Shown: positions 7,606 to 16,368 of the stretch, piece after piece
How positions within the stretch are numbered: the first letter of the stretch is position 1
How the letters are laid out: each line of letters starts with the position of its first letter
Assembly: GCA_023443515.1 (NCBI GenBank)
Contig: JAEZUC010000097.1
Location: forward strand, 137,284 to 201,283
Length of the DNA: 64,000 nucleotides
Origin: Bacillota bacterium
Lineage (GTDB): Bacteria; Bacillota; Clostridia; Acetivibrionales; DSM-1351
Direction: 5' to 3'
Made by a program: the position numbers and the translations under genes
Notes under the pieces: model-generated
What the model was told of the DNA's origin: nothing
The model's input: only the letters and a program-made list of their open reading frames with translations
Database searches by the model: none

Positions 7606-8166
7606 CTATGTTTGTACTTCTTCCACAAGTTCCTGAAGACTGAGTTCACTTAAATCATCAATATCCAGTAGTGGCAAATCTCTTAGAGATTTAAATCCAA
7701 AGCACCTCAAAAACTCATCAGTAGTTTCGTACAATCTGGGTCTTCCCGGTACATCCAGTTTTCCTGCTTCTTTAACCAGGTTTCTTTCCATTAGCCTTGT
7801 TACTGCACTATCAGAATTAACGCCCCTGATTTGCTCAATCTTGGCCTTTGTAATAGGCTGATTATACGCAATAATCGCAAGTACTTCATATGCGGCCTGT
7901 GAAAGAGCTTGCTTCTGCCTGATTTGATAAAGTTTCGATACATAATCAAAATATTCCGGCTTAGAACACATCTGGTATTTATCATTTATTTCTCTGATAA
8001 TTATACCTCTGTTTGAACTGTTGTACGAATCCATCATATTTTTAATTATGCTTCTTGCAGTTTTTTTATCCAGCTCAAGTATTTCGCATATTTTATCCAG
8101 TGGTAATGGATCGCCGTAGGAAAAAATAAGGCTTTCAATTACGCACTCAATAGTGCTTATTTCCAT
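7606..8166 (-). CDS. scpB: Segregation and condensation protein B
   Basis: 186 residues, typical ScpB length, with two winged-helix domains. Landmarks are IECVIESLIFSYGDPLPLDKI, the QAAYEVLAIIAYNQPITKAKIEQIRGV block and GRPRLYETTDEFLRCFGF. ScpB dimers bind ScpA and help load the SMC condensin on DNA. The gene follows scpA by 27 nt and has GGAGG before its ATG. Confidence 0.93.
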   Translation of the reverse strand: MEISTIECVIESLIFSYGDPLPLDKICEILELDKKTARSIIKNMMDSYNSSNRGIIIREINDKYQMCSKPEYFDYVSKLYQIRQKQALSQAAYEVLAIIAYNQPITKAKIEQIRGVNSDSAVTRLMERNLVKEAGKLDVPGRPRLYETTDEFLRCFGFKSLRDLPLLDIDDLSELSLQELVEEVQT

Positions 8167-8193
8167 TTATAAACCTCCAATTAAAAGCTAGTT

Positions 8194-8997
8194 CTAGAAT
8201 TCACTTATGTTTTCATCTATATCATCATATAATTCATAGTCTTCTTTTTCGTTCTCTGTATTGCCGATTACATGAATATCAGAAAATTGCTGATTCTGAA
8301 CAATCTTGACCTTTTTCATCTTAGCAAGTTCCAAGATTGCCATAAAGCCTGTAACAACCTCTGTTCTGGACTTGGTTTTAAAAGAAAAAAGCTCTGAAAA
8401 CTTAAAGGATACCTTGTGTATCAGTTGCTTTACTACCTCTCTCATTTTGCTCCGCAGAGAAACTTTTTCGTGTTCAACAAGCTTTGTTATGTTTTTTGCA
8501 CCATGATTTATTTTTTTCTTGTTTCTGTCCAAGATTGAAAGGTACTGCTGGCGCAAAATCTGCGGATCTATCTCCATGACTTCCTCTTTTACAGGTAAAT
8601 CAAGTGTTTCCGGAAGTCTGAACGAAACCCTATCCCATTTCTTTTCCATCTCTTTTAGTTCTTGTGTGAATTCTTTGTATCTTCTGTATTCAACCAAACG
8701 TCTGACCAGTTCTTCTCTTGGGTCTTTTTCCTCTTGTTTCTCTTCTTTTTTGCTTGGAAGAAGAGTTCTTGACTTTATATGCAGCAAGGTTGCAGCCATT
8801 ATCAGAAATTCGCTTGCAACTTCAAGGTCTAGCTGTTGCATTGCATATAAATAATCCAGATATTGGTCTGTAATTGAACTTATAGGTATATCGTAAATAT
8901 CCACTTTATTCTTTTCAAATAAATGAAAAAGCAAGTCAAATGGGCCTTCAAAATTGTCAAGTTTTAAAGTACAGGCGTTTGTAAGGGAGCTTTCCAT
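8194..8997 (-). CDS. scpA: Segregation and condensation protein A
   Basis: About 267 residues, kleisin subunit of SMC-ScpAB. The N-terminal LDNFEGPFDLLFHLFEKNKVDIYDI and the ASEFLIMAATLLHIKSRTLLP block are family signatures, and the winged-helix C-terminus (FKFSELFSFKTKSRTEVVTGFMAILEL) binds the SMC head. The ATG at 8997 is spaced 6 nt from AAGGTGG, better than the TTG just upstream. First gene of the scpA-scpB unit. Confidence 0.93.
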   Translation of the reverse strand: MESSLTNACTLKLDNFEGPFDLLFHLFEKNKVDIYDIPISSITDQYLDYLYAMQQLDLEVASEFLIMAATLLHIKSRTLLPSKKEEKQEEKDPREELVRRLVEYRRYKEFTQELKEMEKKWDRVSFRLPETLDLPVKEEVMEIDPQILRQQYLSILDRNKKKINHGAKNITKLVEHEKVSLRSKMREVVKQLIHKVSFKFSELFSFKTKSRTEVVTGFMAILELAKMKKVKIVQNQQFSDIHVIGNTENEKEDYELYDDIDENISEF

Positions 8998-9175
8998 CAA
9001 CTACCACCTTAATTATTATGTAATATCGTTGTATCAACCTTTTAATCTTATCATAAATGGGGCAATAATTACAATATTATTGCGATGGTAGACATATCAT
9101 CAAAGTTCTAGTAAAATTTATACAGCGACATCGATGAGATGCCAATAAAGTCAGCCTTTCAGGCATGGAGGAAAT

Positions 9176-9817
9176 ATGCTTTTTTCACGCGAGTATATAA
9201 TATATAAGTTAATGATACTACCCGGAATCCTCTTGGGTTTTGTACTGCATGAATTTGCACATGCTGTTACCGCCAACAAGCTTGGTGATCCTACCCCCAG
9301 GGTTCAGGGAAGAATTACTCTTGACCCCAGAGCCCATATAGATATTATAGGCTTTATAATGATTCTTATTGCAGGATTCGGTTGGGCAAAACCTGTTATG
9401 ACCAATCCAAGACATTATAAAAAGCCCAGAAGGGATGACATTCTTGTTTCCCTTGCCGGGCCTTTCATGAACTTGCTGGTAGCAATCGGTTTTTTATTGG
9501 TTTTAAAACTGGTGGCAGTAACGGGGTTTCTTTCAAATAATCCGGCAGTATTTGGTAATGTAGTGGATATTCTTAGATATTCAGCGAGAATAAATGTTGT
9601 GCTGTTTGTGCTGAACCTCCTTCCAATACCGTTTTTTGACGGATATCATGTTATTGCAAACATTTTTAATACTTGGAAGTATCGCTTCTTCACCATACTG
9701 GAGCAATATAGCATGATTATCTTCATACTTTTGATATTCAGCAGAGTTTTTGATAAGATAGTTGGAATTCCTGCATTATATATTTTTGCTTCACTTTATA
9801 AGGCAATTATTCTTTAA
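9176..9817 (+). CDS. Site-2 protease family protein (M50)
   Basis: 213 residues, polytopic. The zinc motif HEFAH (residues 25-29) lies in the first membrane segment, and the second metal-ligand motif NLLPIPFFDGYHV is near residue 150. This is the short YwhC/Rip-like form without a PDZ domain. Such proteases cut substrates within the membrane; the substrate here is unknown. It is divergent from scpA and has GGAGG upstream. Confidence 0.88.
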   Translation: MLFSREYIIYKLMILPGILLGFVLHEFAHAVTANKLGDPTPRVQGRITLDPRAHIDIIGFIMILIAGFGWAKPVMTNPRHYKKPRRDDILVSLAGPFMNLLVAIGFLLVLKLVAVTGFLSNNPAVFGNVVDILRYSARINVVLFVLNLLPIPFFDGYHVIANIFNTWKYRFFTILEQYSMIIFILLIFSRVFDKIVGIPALYIFASLYKAIIL

Positions 9818-9821
9818 AAGA

Positions 9822-9843
9822 GGGAGAGCTTTTATGCTCTCCC
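9822..9843. terminator. Convergent hairpin between the M50 protease gene and dacF
   Basis: GGGAGAGC and GCTCTCCC form an 8-bp stem with a 6-nt loop between two converging genes. It overlaps the dacF stop region. The T-run on the minus side is short. Confidence 0.6.
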
Positions 9844-11058
9844 AAGACTGAACCACCTAACAATGAGTTTAGAAAAAATCCTGCCGTAAGATATTTTATC
9901 AATTTTTTCACTGGCAATGAGGTCAAACCTTCCTGCTTCTTTTCCGTCTATTTTATAAATAACTTCTCCTACTTTTTGATTTATTTCCACAGGAGCAGAA
10001 AGTCCCGGGACAAGTGCTACTTCCTTTTCTACTTTACCCTTTTGGCCTTTTGTAACCATTATACTGGTATCAGTACCATATACCGCACTTACACTAAGCT
10101 TGCTACCCTTTTTTACTGGTATGTTACCTACAACATTTCCCCTTTTATCAAGATTTATTACCTCATAGTTTGCAAAGCCGTAATCCAAAAGTTTTCTTGA
10201 CTCTGCAAACCTTGTATTCGAGTCCGGCTCACCAAGTACAACTGATATAATTCTCAAATCATTTCTCTTAGCTGTACAAGATAAATTAAAGCCTGCTTTG
10301 TTTGTAAAGCCAGTTTTAAGCCCGTCACAATTTGTATAGAATTTTACCAGCTTATTTGTATTATACAGGTCAAAGGTTCCGTTTCTGAAAGTATCATGCC
10401 ATTTTCCGGTGAACTGAAGAACTTTGGGGTGCTTCATAACCAGTTCTCTTGACATTAAGGCCACATCGTGTGCAGAACTGTAACCGTCATCATTCAATCC
10501 CGTACAGTCCATAAATTTTGTATCTTTCATTCCCAATTCCTGGGCCTTGTTGTTCATATCAGTTACAAAGGTTTCCTCACTTCCGCTGACCTTTTCCGCC
10601 AAAGCAACCGCTACATCATTTGAAGAATGTATCGCCAAAGCATTCATCATTTCAGTAACGGTAAATTCCTCACCCGGCTCCATATAAGCTTGGGAGCCAC
10701 CCATACCGGCAGAATATTCCGACACGCTTACCTTATCGTTAAATGAAAATCTACCTGAATCAATTGCTTCCATTACCAAAAGCATTGTCATAACCTTGGT
10801 TACACTTGCAATCGCAAGTTTCTCATGGCTGTTCTTTTCAGAAAGAACTTTTCCGGAAGCCGCATCCATAAGCACAGCAGATTTTGCCTTTAAATCAAGA
10901 ACATTTGTCTTGGTTTCCAATTTCGTTACCGTAGCAATGTCATATTTTGCCGATGCCTCTACTGCAGCTTCATTTGTATCTGCTAATACCGCAGACGGTA
11001 ACAGGGTCGTAACTATAGCTATAATCAAAGAAAAAGCTAAAACAGAGTTTCTTTTCAC
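9832..11058 (-). CDS. dacF: D-alanyl-D-alanine carboxypeptidase (S11 family, DacF-like)
   Basis: 408 residues. The signal peptide is at about 1-26 (cleavage near AVLA-DT). The serine active-site motif SVTK is at 85-88, followed by SSN and KTG (LKTGFTNKAG), in the right order for a penicillin-binding protein 5-type enzyme. The amphipathic C-terminus (FSKLIVRWFSLGRA) would hold it to the outer membrane leaflet face. It trims D-Ala from peptidoglycan pentapeptides. The location near spoIIM and scpAB matches sporulation-associated DacF. GGAGGG precedes a GTG start. Confidence 0.9.
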   Translation of the reverse strand: MKRNSVLAFSLIIAIVTTLLPSAVLADTNEAAVEASAKYDIATVTKLETKTNVLDLKAKSAVLMDAASGKVLSEKNSHEKLAIASVTKVMTMLLVMEAIDSGRFSFNDKVSVSEYSAGMGGSQAYMEPGEEFTVTEMMNALAIHSSNDVAVALAEKVSGSEETFVTDMNNKAQELGMKDTKFMDCTGLNDDGYSSAHDVALMSRELVMKHPKVLQFTGKWHDTFRNGTFDLYNTNKLVKFYTNCDGLKTGFTNKAGFNLSCTAKRNDLRIISVVLGEPDSNTRFAESRKLLDYGFANYEVINLDKRGNVVGNIPVKKGSKLSVSAVYGTDTSIMVTKGQKGKVEKEVALVPGLSAPVEINQKVGEVIYKIDGKEAGRFDLIASEKIDKISYGRIFSKLIVRWFSLGRA

Positions 11059-11151
11059 TTAGGTCCCTCCAGTTAACTATTCGTTATTTAAAATACAATT
11101 CGTCCTAGTTAATTGTTATGCGGGACAATATTAGTATATTCTAGTAAAAAT

Positions 11152-12474
11152 TTATTTTTTTATGTTTCCTTCACTGTCGATATACGCCAGAATCAGCGGT
11201 TTCCTTTCATGAGGTAATTCACTTATTACAACTGCTTCATTTAAAAGGGAAACAGCCTGTAAAAGCGTCTCTTCCCTGTTTGTATACAAAGTTGCGACAC
11301 AATCTCCAACTTCTACCTTGTCTCCGGTTTTTTTATTAAACATAATGCCTGCACTATAGTCGATTTTACTATCCTTTGTCTCTCTTCCGGCTCCAAGTAC
11401 CAGTGAAGCCATGCCTATTTTGTCTGTTTTCATAGACTGTATATAGCCCGGCTTTTCACATTTAAAGCTCATTTTGTAAGCAGGCTGCGGGAACAGTGTA
11501 TAGTCATCTATAACAGCTTTGTCCCCTTGCTGATTTTCAATCAGCTCAGCAAATTTGGACAATGCTCTTCCGCTTATAACTGCATCTACTACTCTTTTTC
11601 TGCACTCTTCCAGATTGCCTGTCCCGCTGAGTTCAAGCATTCTGGCAGCCAGCTCAAATGAGACATCTTTCAAATCCTCCGGCCCCTTGTTTTTTAGTGT
11701 ATCAATGGCCTCAATTATTTCTAGTGAATTTCCTACTGCATAACCAAGGGGAATGTCCATATCGGTAACTACCGCAACTGTTTTCCTTCCTGTATTGCGA
11801 CCTATCTTTACCATAGCCTTTGCAAGTTCCACAGAATCCTCAAAGGTTTTCATAAATGCTCCGCTTCCGGTTTTTACATCCAGTACAATTCTGTCGGCAC
11901 CTGAGGCAAGCTTTTTGCTCATAATACTGCTGGCAATTAGCGATATATTATTTACTGTTGCAGTCACGTCTCTCAATGCATATATTTTTTTATCAGCAGG
12001 AGCCAGATTTCCTGTTTGTCCTGCTATTGAGATGCCTTTATCTTTAACATTGTTTATAAATTGTTCTGTTGAAAGACTTGTATTAAATCCTGGTATTGAC
12101 TCAAGCTTGTCTATTGTTCCTCCTGTATGTCCAAGCCCTCTGCCTGACATTTTTGCAACGGGTATTCCACAAGCGGCGACAATAGGAGCAAGGATAAGCG
12201 TGGTCTTGTCACCTACACCTCCTGTGCTGTGTTTATCAACCTTTATACCGGGTATTGAAGAAAGATCAATTCTGTCTCCTGAATTTGCCATTACATTTGT
12301 CAAATCTGCAGTTTCTCTTTCGTTCATACCTTTAAGGAAAATAGCCATCAAAAGTGCAGCCGCCTGGTAATCAGGAACATTATTATTGCAATATTCCGAA
12401 ATAAAGAAATTAATTTCATCCAAGCTGAGTTCAAGACCGTCTCGTTTTTTCTCAATTATTTCGTACATTCTCAT
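11152..12474 (-). CDS. pdp: Pyrimidine-nucleoside phosphorylase
   Basis: 440 residues from the ATG at 12474, which has GGAGG 7 nt upstream. An upstream in-frame ATG at 12516 adds 14 residues but lacks such a site. Signatures include KHSTGGVGDKTTLILAPIVAACG, MSGRGLGHTGGTIDKLE and LDVKTGSGAFMKT. It cleaves uridine, thymidine and deoxyuridine by phosphorolysis for salvage. In Bacillus and many clostridia it lies in the same dacF/xerD neighbourhood, as here. Confidence 0.93.
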   Translation of the reverse strand: MRMYEIIEKKRDGLELSLDEINFFISEYCNNNVPDYQAAALLMAIFLKGMNERETADLTNVMANSGDRIDLSSIPGIKVDKHSTGGVGDKTTLILAPIVAACGIPVAKMSGRGLGHTGGTIDKLESIPGFNTSLSTEQFINNVKDKGISIAGQTGNLAPADKKIYALRDVTATVNNISLIASSIMSKKLASGADRIVLDVKTGSGAFMKTFEDSVELAKAMVKIGRNTGRKTVAVVTDMDIPLGYAVGNSLEIIEAIDTLKNKGPEDLKDVSFELAARMLELSGTGNLEECRKRVVDAVISGRALSKFAELIENQQGDKAVIDDYTLFPQPAYKMSFKCEKPGYIQSMKTDKIGMASLVLGAGRETKDSKIDYSAGIMFNKKTGDKVEVGDCVATLYTNREETLLQAVSLLNEAVVISELPHERKPLILAYIDSEGNIKK

Positions 12475-12533
12475 GATATAACCTCCATTTGGACTTTCTT
12501 TTGTTTTATAAATCATATATGTAGTATTTTACC

Positions 12534-12574
12534 ATAAAAAAAGGACATCTCAGTATTAATGAGTGTCCCTTTGT
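12534..12574 (-). terminator. Intrinsic terminator after xerD
   Basis: On the minus strand GGACACTCA pairs with TGAGATGTCC (one bulged base), followed by a run of seven T. It lies directly downstream of the xerD stop. Confidence 0.8.
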
Positions 12575-12583
12575 ACCACAAAA

Positions 12584-13468
12584 TTATGCTCTGGGATGAG
12601 TCTTTTTGTAAACATCTTTAATTTTGTTTTTAGCAATCTGTGCGTATATCTGAGTAGAAGAGATATCTGAATGACCAAGCATTTCCTGTATGGATCTGAG
12701 GTCTGCACCATTTTCAAGCAAATGTGCTGCAAAGGAATGTCTTAATGTATGTGGTGTTATGTCCTTATTTATTTTGGCTTGATTCTTGTAATGTTTAATA
12801 ATCTTCCAGAACCCTTGTCTGGTAAGACGTTTACCGTTTACATTTACAAAAAGTGCTGTTTCCTGACTGTCCTGAATTAAAAAGTTGCGGGATTTTTCAA
12901 GATACTCATGTACTGCAGCCATTGATATTGATCCAATGGGAATTGTCCTTTCACGTGTGCCTTTATTGCACTTTATAAACCCTAGTTCAAAATTAATATC
13001 ATCCAAGTTTAATGATATAAGTTCTGAAACACGAATACCTGTTGCGTATAATAATTCTAGCATAGCCTTGTCACGGATTCCTTTAAGATCAAGGCACTTA
13101 GGTTGGTCGAGCAGTAACTCAACCTCTTGGGTTGATAATATCTGTGGAAGCTTTTTTTCTACTTTAGGTGATTCCAACTCTGAGGTAGGGTCATTGTCTA
13201 TTACTTTATCCTTATAGAGGAATTGATAAAAGGACCTTATGGACGCAAGGTTCCTTGATATGGTAGATGTAGCTCTACCCTTTTTCTGCAAATGCAACAA
13301 ATAGGCAATTACAGTTGTCTTATTAGTATTTACGATGTTGGTTACGTTAATTTCTTTTAAGTATGTTATGTATTGTTCTATGTCCCGTTTATAGGACTGA
13401 AGCGTATTGAGTGATAATCTCTTATCTCTCTCTAGAAAATTAATAAACTTTTCAACATTAGCTTCCAT
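12584..13468 (-). CDS. xerD: Site-specific tyrosine recombinase XerD
   Basis: About 294 residues, full length. The N-terminal SAM-like domain (FINFLERDKRLSLNTLQSYKRD) is followed by the catalytic domain with the Arg of YATGIRVSEL, HTLRHSFAAHLL and the HSDISSTQIYAQ segment carrying the nucleophilic Tyr. With XerC it would resolve chromosome dimers at dif; no dif site was recognised in the window. The ATG at 13468 is preferred over the adjacent TTG at 13471. Confidence 0.9.
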   Translation of the reverse strand: MEANVEKFINFLERDKRLSLNTLQSYKRDIEQYITYLKEINVTNIVNTNKTTVIAYLLHLQKKGRATSTISRNLASIRSFYQFLYKDKVIDNDPTSELESPKVEKKLPQILSTQEVELLLDQPKCLDLKGIRDKAMLELLYATGIRVSELISLNLDDINFELGFIKCNKGTRERTIPIGSISMAAVHEYLEKSRNFLIQDSQETALFVNVNGKRLTRQGFWKIIKHYKNQAKINKDITPHTLRHSFAAHLLENGADLRSIQEMLGHSDISSTQIYAQIAKNKIKDVYKKTHPRA

Positions 13469-13496
13469 CAAACAACGACTCCTTTATTATCTATTT

Positions 13497-13517
13497 ATCC
13501 ATTTTATGTAAATGGAT
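13497..13517. repeat. Inverted repeat upstream of xerD
   Basis: ATCCATTT and AAATGGAT (8 bp) flank 5 nt, in the spoIIM-xerD gap about 30 nt before the xerD start. There is no T-run, so it is more likely an operator or chance repeat than a terminator. Confidence 0.35.
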
Positions 13518-13639
13518 AATTATACGAAACCATTTTTTAGTATTTAATGGTTTTCTAATAATATTCTAATACAAATTATGTAATTTTGAAAGGATTATTT
13601 AGGATTTTTATCAATTTTTAACAAATTTTCTATCTGTAA

Positions 13640-14296
13640 TTATACAAATGTCAATAATTTTAATGTAAATGGAGCAATAAAGGCATCCAAAATTGTCATA
13701 AACAGTATAAATAAGGAAAAGAAAATTGCAACAAAGCAGTATGGCACAAACTTATTTTTTAATGTGTCTTCTTTTTTAACAGGTTTTTTAACCCAATTTT
13801 TTAGTATTCCTTTTGTTAATCTTATACCATTTACACCAAGGGCAATAATAAAAGGTACTGTCAGGATTTCTTTGGGAAGAAAGCAGAAAACTGATACCAA
13901 TATACCCTTTTCTCCCAGAACCCCCATTACAATCCCTGAACTAAATCCTGTAGTGAACCCCCTCATTCCCATGGTCAGGTAATAAACAGGTAATCCTATT
14001 ACTGTAACTCCAAGCAACCAAAAAAGTATTATAATTCTCATACTACCCAGTATAGAAATCTTCAGCAAGGATATTCCAGTTACGTTGTCACTGTTTAACA
14101 GCTTTAAAAAGTCATTAAAAAAAGTAGTCATTTCGGTTTTCTGGTGGTAGTCCAGCTCATTAACCGCCAGAGCTCCTGCCACAATTCCGATTATATAAAA
14201 AATAAATAAACTCAGGTATGTGTATTTATTATCTCTTATGTGTTCTTTTACTACATTCGCTGTTTTGTGAATCACAATCTTATCCCCCGGCGTCAA
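13640..14296 (-). CDS. spoIIM: Stage II sporulation protein M
   Basis: Up to 218 residues with about five membrane helices and the DUF95/SpoIIM pattern (YIIGIVAGALAVNELD, YYLTMGMRGFTTGFSSG, FLPKEILTVPFI). In Bacillus SpoIIM works with SpoIID and SpoIIP in peptidoglycan remodelling during engulfment. The first candidate start is TTG at 14296. A GTG at 14275 with GGGGGAT 8 nt upstream is an equally good or better start. Confidence 0.87.
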   Translation of the reverse strand: MTPGDKIVIHKTANVVKEHIRDNKYTYLSLFIFYIIGIVAGALAVNELDYHQKTEMTTFFNDFLKLLNSDNVTGISLLKISILGSMRIIILFWLLGVTVIGLPVYYLTMGMRGFTTGFSSGIVMGVLGEKGILVSVFCFLPKEILTVPFIIALGVNGIRLTKGILKNWVKKPVKKEDTLKNKFVPYCFVAIFFSLFILFMTILDAFIAPFTLKLLTFV

Positions 14297-14377
14297 AAAT
14301 GTTTTAACCCTTGTTACTTATTAAATATATATGCCGGATAAACATAAGATATTACTATAATTTAATAACTTTTTACA

Positions 14378-14920
14378 TTACTTTTCACGTATTATTTTTT
14401 CTGCCATCATAACACCTATAATAGTTTTTGCATCTGTTATCTCGTGTTTTAGAATCATGTCAACCAGTTCAGAAACATGAATCTTCTCTACATCCAGAAA
14501 TTCGTCTTCATCAGTACATGAATCTCCCTGAGTAAGCTCAGTGGCAGCATACATATGAATAACTTCGTCGCAGAAACCCGGCGTGGTATGTATGCTTATC
14601 AAATGTTCTAGCTTTCCGGCACGTAGACCCGTCTCCTCCATTAACTCCCTTTCTGCGCATAGTTTTGGGTCTTCCCCCGCTGAATCAAGTTTACCGGCAG
14701 GTAATTCAAGGGTTGTCATATCAAGAGGCTTTCTGAATTGCTTAACCATGTACAGCTCACCCTTTTCATTTATGGGAACAACTACCGAAGCTCCGGGATG
14801 CAAAACTATATCTCTTGTAGCTTCCTTCCCGTTTGGAAGGCTGACAGTTAATTTTTGTACTTTAATTATGTTGCCTTTATATATATCCTCTGTTTTAAGT
14901 GTTTTTTCATTATAATCCAT
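14378..14920 (-). CDS. nudF: Nudix hydrolase, ADP-ribose pyrophosphatase type
   Basis: 180 residues. The Nudix box runs GKLDSAGEDPKLCAERELMEETGL; the Gly-to-Glu spacing is one residue longer than the classic GX5E, while REL-EETG is intact. The preceding PLDMTTLELPAG and the following STPGFCDE-like segment (HTTPGFCDEVIHMY) are typical of ADP-ribose pyrophosphatases. It likely hydrolyses ADP-ribose to AMP and ribose-5-phosphate. It is 14 nt downstream of rnhA in the same direction. Confidence 0.87.
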   Translation of the reverse strand: MDYNEKTLKTEDIYKGNIIKVQKLTVSLPNGKEATRDIVLHPGASVVVPINEKGELYMVKQFRKPLDMTTLELPAGKLDSAGEDPKLCAERELMEETGLRAGKLEHLISIHTTPGFCDEVIHMYAATELTQGDSCTDEDEFLDVEKIHVSELVDMILKHEITDAKTIIGVMMAEKIIREK

Positions 14921-14934
14921 GTTTTAAATTCCTC

Positions 14935-15372
14935 CTATGTGTTTTTCTTAATTTCATCCGTTGCAAGCTTGTCGCACCGATTATTATACTCATTATCTGC
15001 ATGGCCCTTAACCTTTATCCACTTTATTTCATGAATTCCTGCAAGGTTGACCAGTTCTTTCCATAACTCAACATTTTTTACTTCTTCATTTTTATTCCGC
15101 TTCCATCCGTTTTTTATCCATTTGTCAAGCCACCCCTGCAAAAAGGCATTTACAAGATATGCACTGTCACTGTATAAATTAACTTTGCATGGCTCTTTTA
15201 GTCTTTTCAGGGCTTCATATGCAGCAGTCAGCTCCATTTTATTGTTTGTAGTACTCTTTTCAAATCCGGAAATTTCAGTTTTATGCTCACCATACATCAG
15301 TACTGCTCCCCAGCCTCCGGGACCGGGGTTACCGGAACAGGCCCCATCAGTGTATATTTCTACTTGCTTCAT
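14935..15372 (-). CDS. rnhA: Ribonuclease HI
   Basis: 145 residues with all catalytic acidic residues in place: Asp in YTDGACSGNPGPGG, Glu in NKMELTAAYEAL, Asp in YSDSAYLV and Asp in KGHADNEYNNRCDKLA. It degrades RNA in RNA:DNA hybrids. It lies between proC and the Nudix gene. Confidence 0.93.
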   Translation of the reverse strand: MKQVEIYTDGACSGNPGPGGWGAVLMYGEHKTEISGFEKSTTNNKMELTAAYEALKRLKEPCKVNLYSDSAYLVNAFLQGWLDKWIKNGWKRNKNEEVKNVELWKELVNLAGIHEIKWIKVKGHADNEYNNRCDKLATDEIKKNT

Positions 15373-15407
15373 TCCGCCTCCTGATAATCAATCATCAAAT
15401 TCATTCT

Positions 15408-16220
15408 TTATCCGTAGATTTTACCAAGCTCTCTTGCTTTTTTTGTACACTCGTTCATAGCTTCCATTATAGAGTTTCTAAACCCGTACTTTTCCAAAGC
15501 AGCAACCGCCTCAATTGTAGTACCTGCCGGTGAGCAAACCTGATCTTTCAACTCTCCGGGATGCTTACCTGTCTCCGCTACCATTTTTGCACTTCCTGAC
15601 ACCGCCTGAGAAGCAAGCCTGTACGCAGTTTGTCTTGGGATACCTGATAGAACAGCCGCATCTGCCATTGCCTCTATCAACATAAAAATATAGGCCGGGC
15701 TGCTACCGGTAAGCGCTACAACTTCGTTCATAAGTTTTTCTTCCATACATTCTACCTTACCAAGTGAACCAAGGAGATTCATTGCTTCTTTAACTTCACT
15801 GTCCAAAACACATGAATCAAAGCTTATAAGGGTCATTCCTTCACCAATTACAGCCGGAGTATTCGGCATTGCCCTAATTATTTTCTTGTCTTCACCTAGT
15901 GTGCTTTTGTAAGTTTTAAGAGGAATCCCCGCAGCAATACTTATAAAAATCTTTTCATTTGTAAATAACTCCTTTATATCTTCCAAAACTATCTTTACGA
16001 CGTTTGGCTTAACCGCAAGAAATACAAAATCACATTTGTTTACAATTTCTTGGGAATTTCCTTCTGCATTTACTCCCAAATCACTGCATAATACTTCAAG
16101 CTTTGCCTTATCCAAATCAAAAACATGAATATCTGAAGGGTTGACAATCTGTGCCCCAATTATTCCTTTTATCATTGCTGTTCCCATCATTCCTGTACCT
16201 ATAAATCCAATTTTCTTCAT
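15408..16220 (-). CDS. proC: Pyrroline-5-carboxylate reductase
   Basis: 270 residues from the ATG at 16220, with GGAGG 7 nt upstream; an in-frame ATG 18 nt further up overlaps that site. The N-terminal Rossmann motif GFIGTGMMGTAMIKG binds NAD(P)H. RAMPNTPAVIGEGMT, ALTGSSPAYIFMLIEAM and DQVCSPAGTTIEAVAALE are family signatures. It catalyses the last step of proline synthesis. Confidence 0.93.
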   Translation of the reverse strand: MKKIGFIGTGMMGTAMIKGIIGAQIVNPSDIHVFDLDKAKLEVLCSDLGVNAEGNSQEIVNKCDFVFLAVKPNVVKIVLEDIKELFTNEKIFISIAAGIPLKTYKSTLGEDKKIIRAMPNTPAVIGEGMTLISFDSCVLDSEVKEAMNLLGSLGKVECMEEKLMNEVVALTGSSPAYIFMLIEAMADAAVLSGIPRQTAYRLASQAVSGSAKMVAETGKHPGELKDQVCSPAGTTIEAVAALEKYGFRNSIMEAMNECTKKARELGKIYG

Positions 16221-16318
16221 AATGTTTCCTCCATTCATATTTTTTTCCGCTTTTTATCAATACTACTATTATATCTCATAAACAGAATTTGAAAAGTAAA
16301 TATAAAATTTCGTTAAAA

Positions 16319-16347
16319 TGGCACAGTACCCTTTTAGTACTGTGCCA
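16319..16347 (-). terminator. Intrinsic terminator after the paaK-type gene
   Basis: TGGCACAGTAC and GTACTGTGCCA form an 11-bp perfect stem with a 7-nt loop. On the minus strand TTTTAA follows. It lies about 20 nt after the CoA ligase stop. Confidence 0.8.
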
Positions 16348-16368
16348 CAAACAATCTCAACCAGCGTT

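Noticed and set aside
11753..12370. 205-codon plus-strand open frame opposite pdp
   Set aside because: It lies fully antisense to a clear pyrimidine-nucleoside phosphorylase, has shadow-like Ser/Leu/Pro composition and no ribosome site.
12584..13468. XerD-type gene as integrase of a mobile element
   Set aside because: Its neighbours are conserved housekeeping genes (spoIIM, pdp, dacF) and it lacks att repeats; it is the chromosomal XerD.
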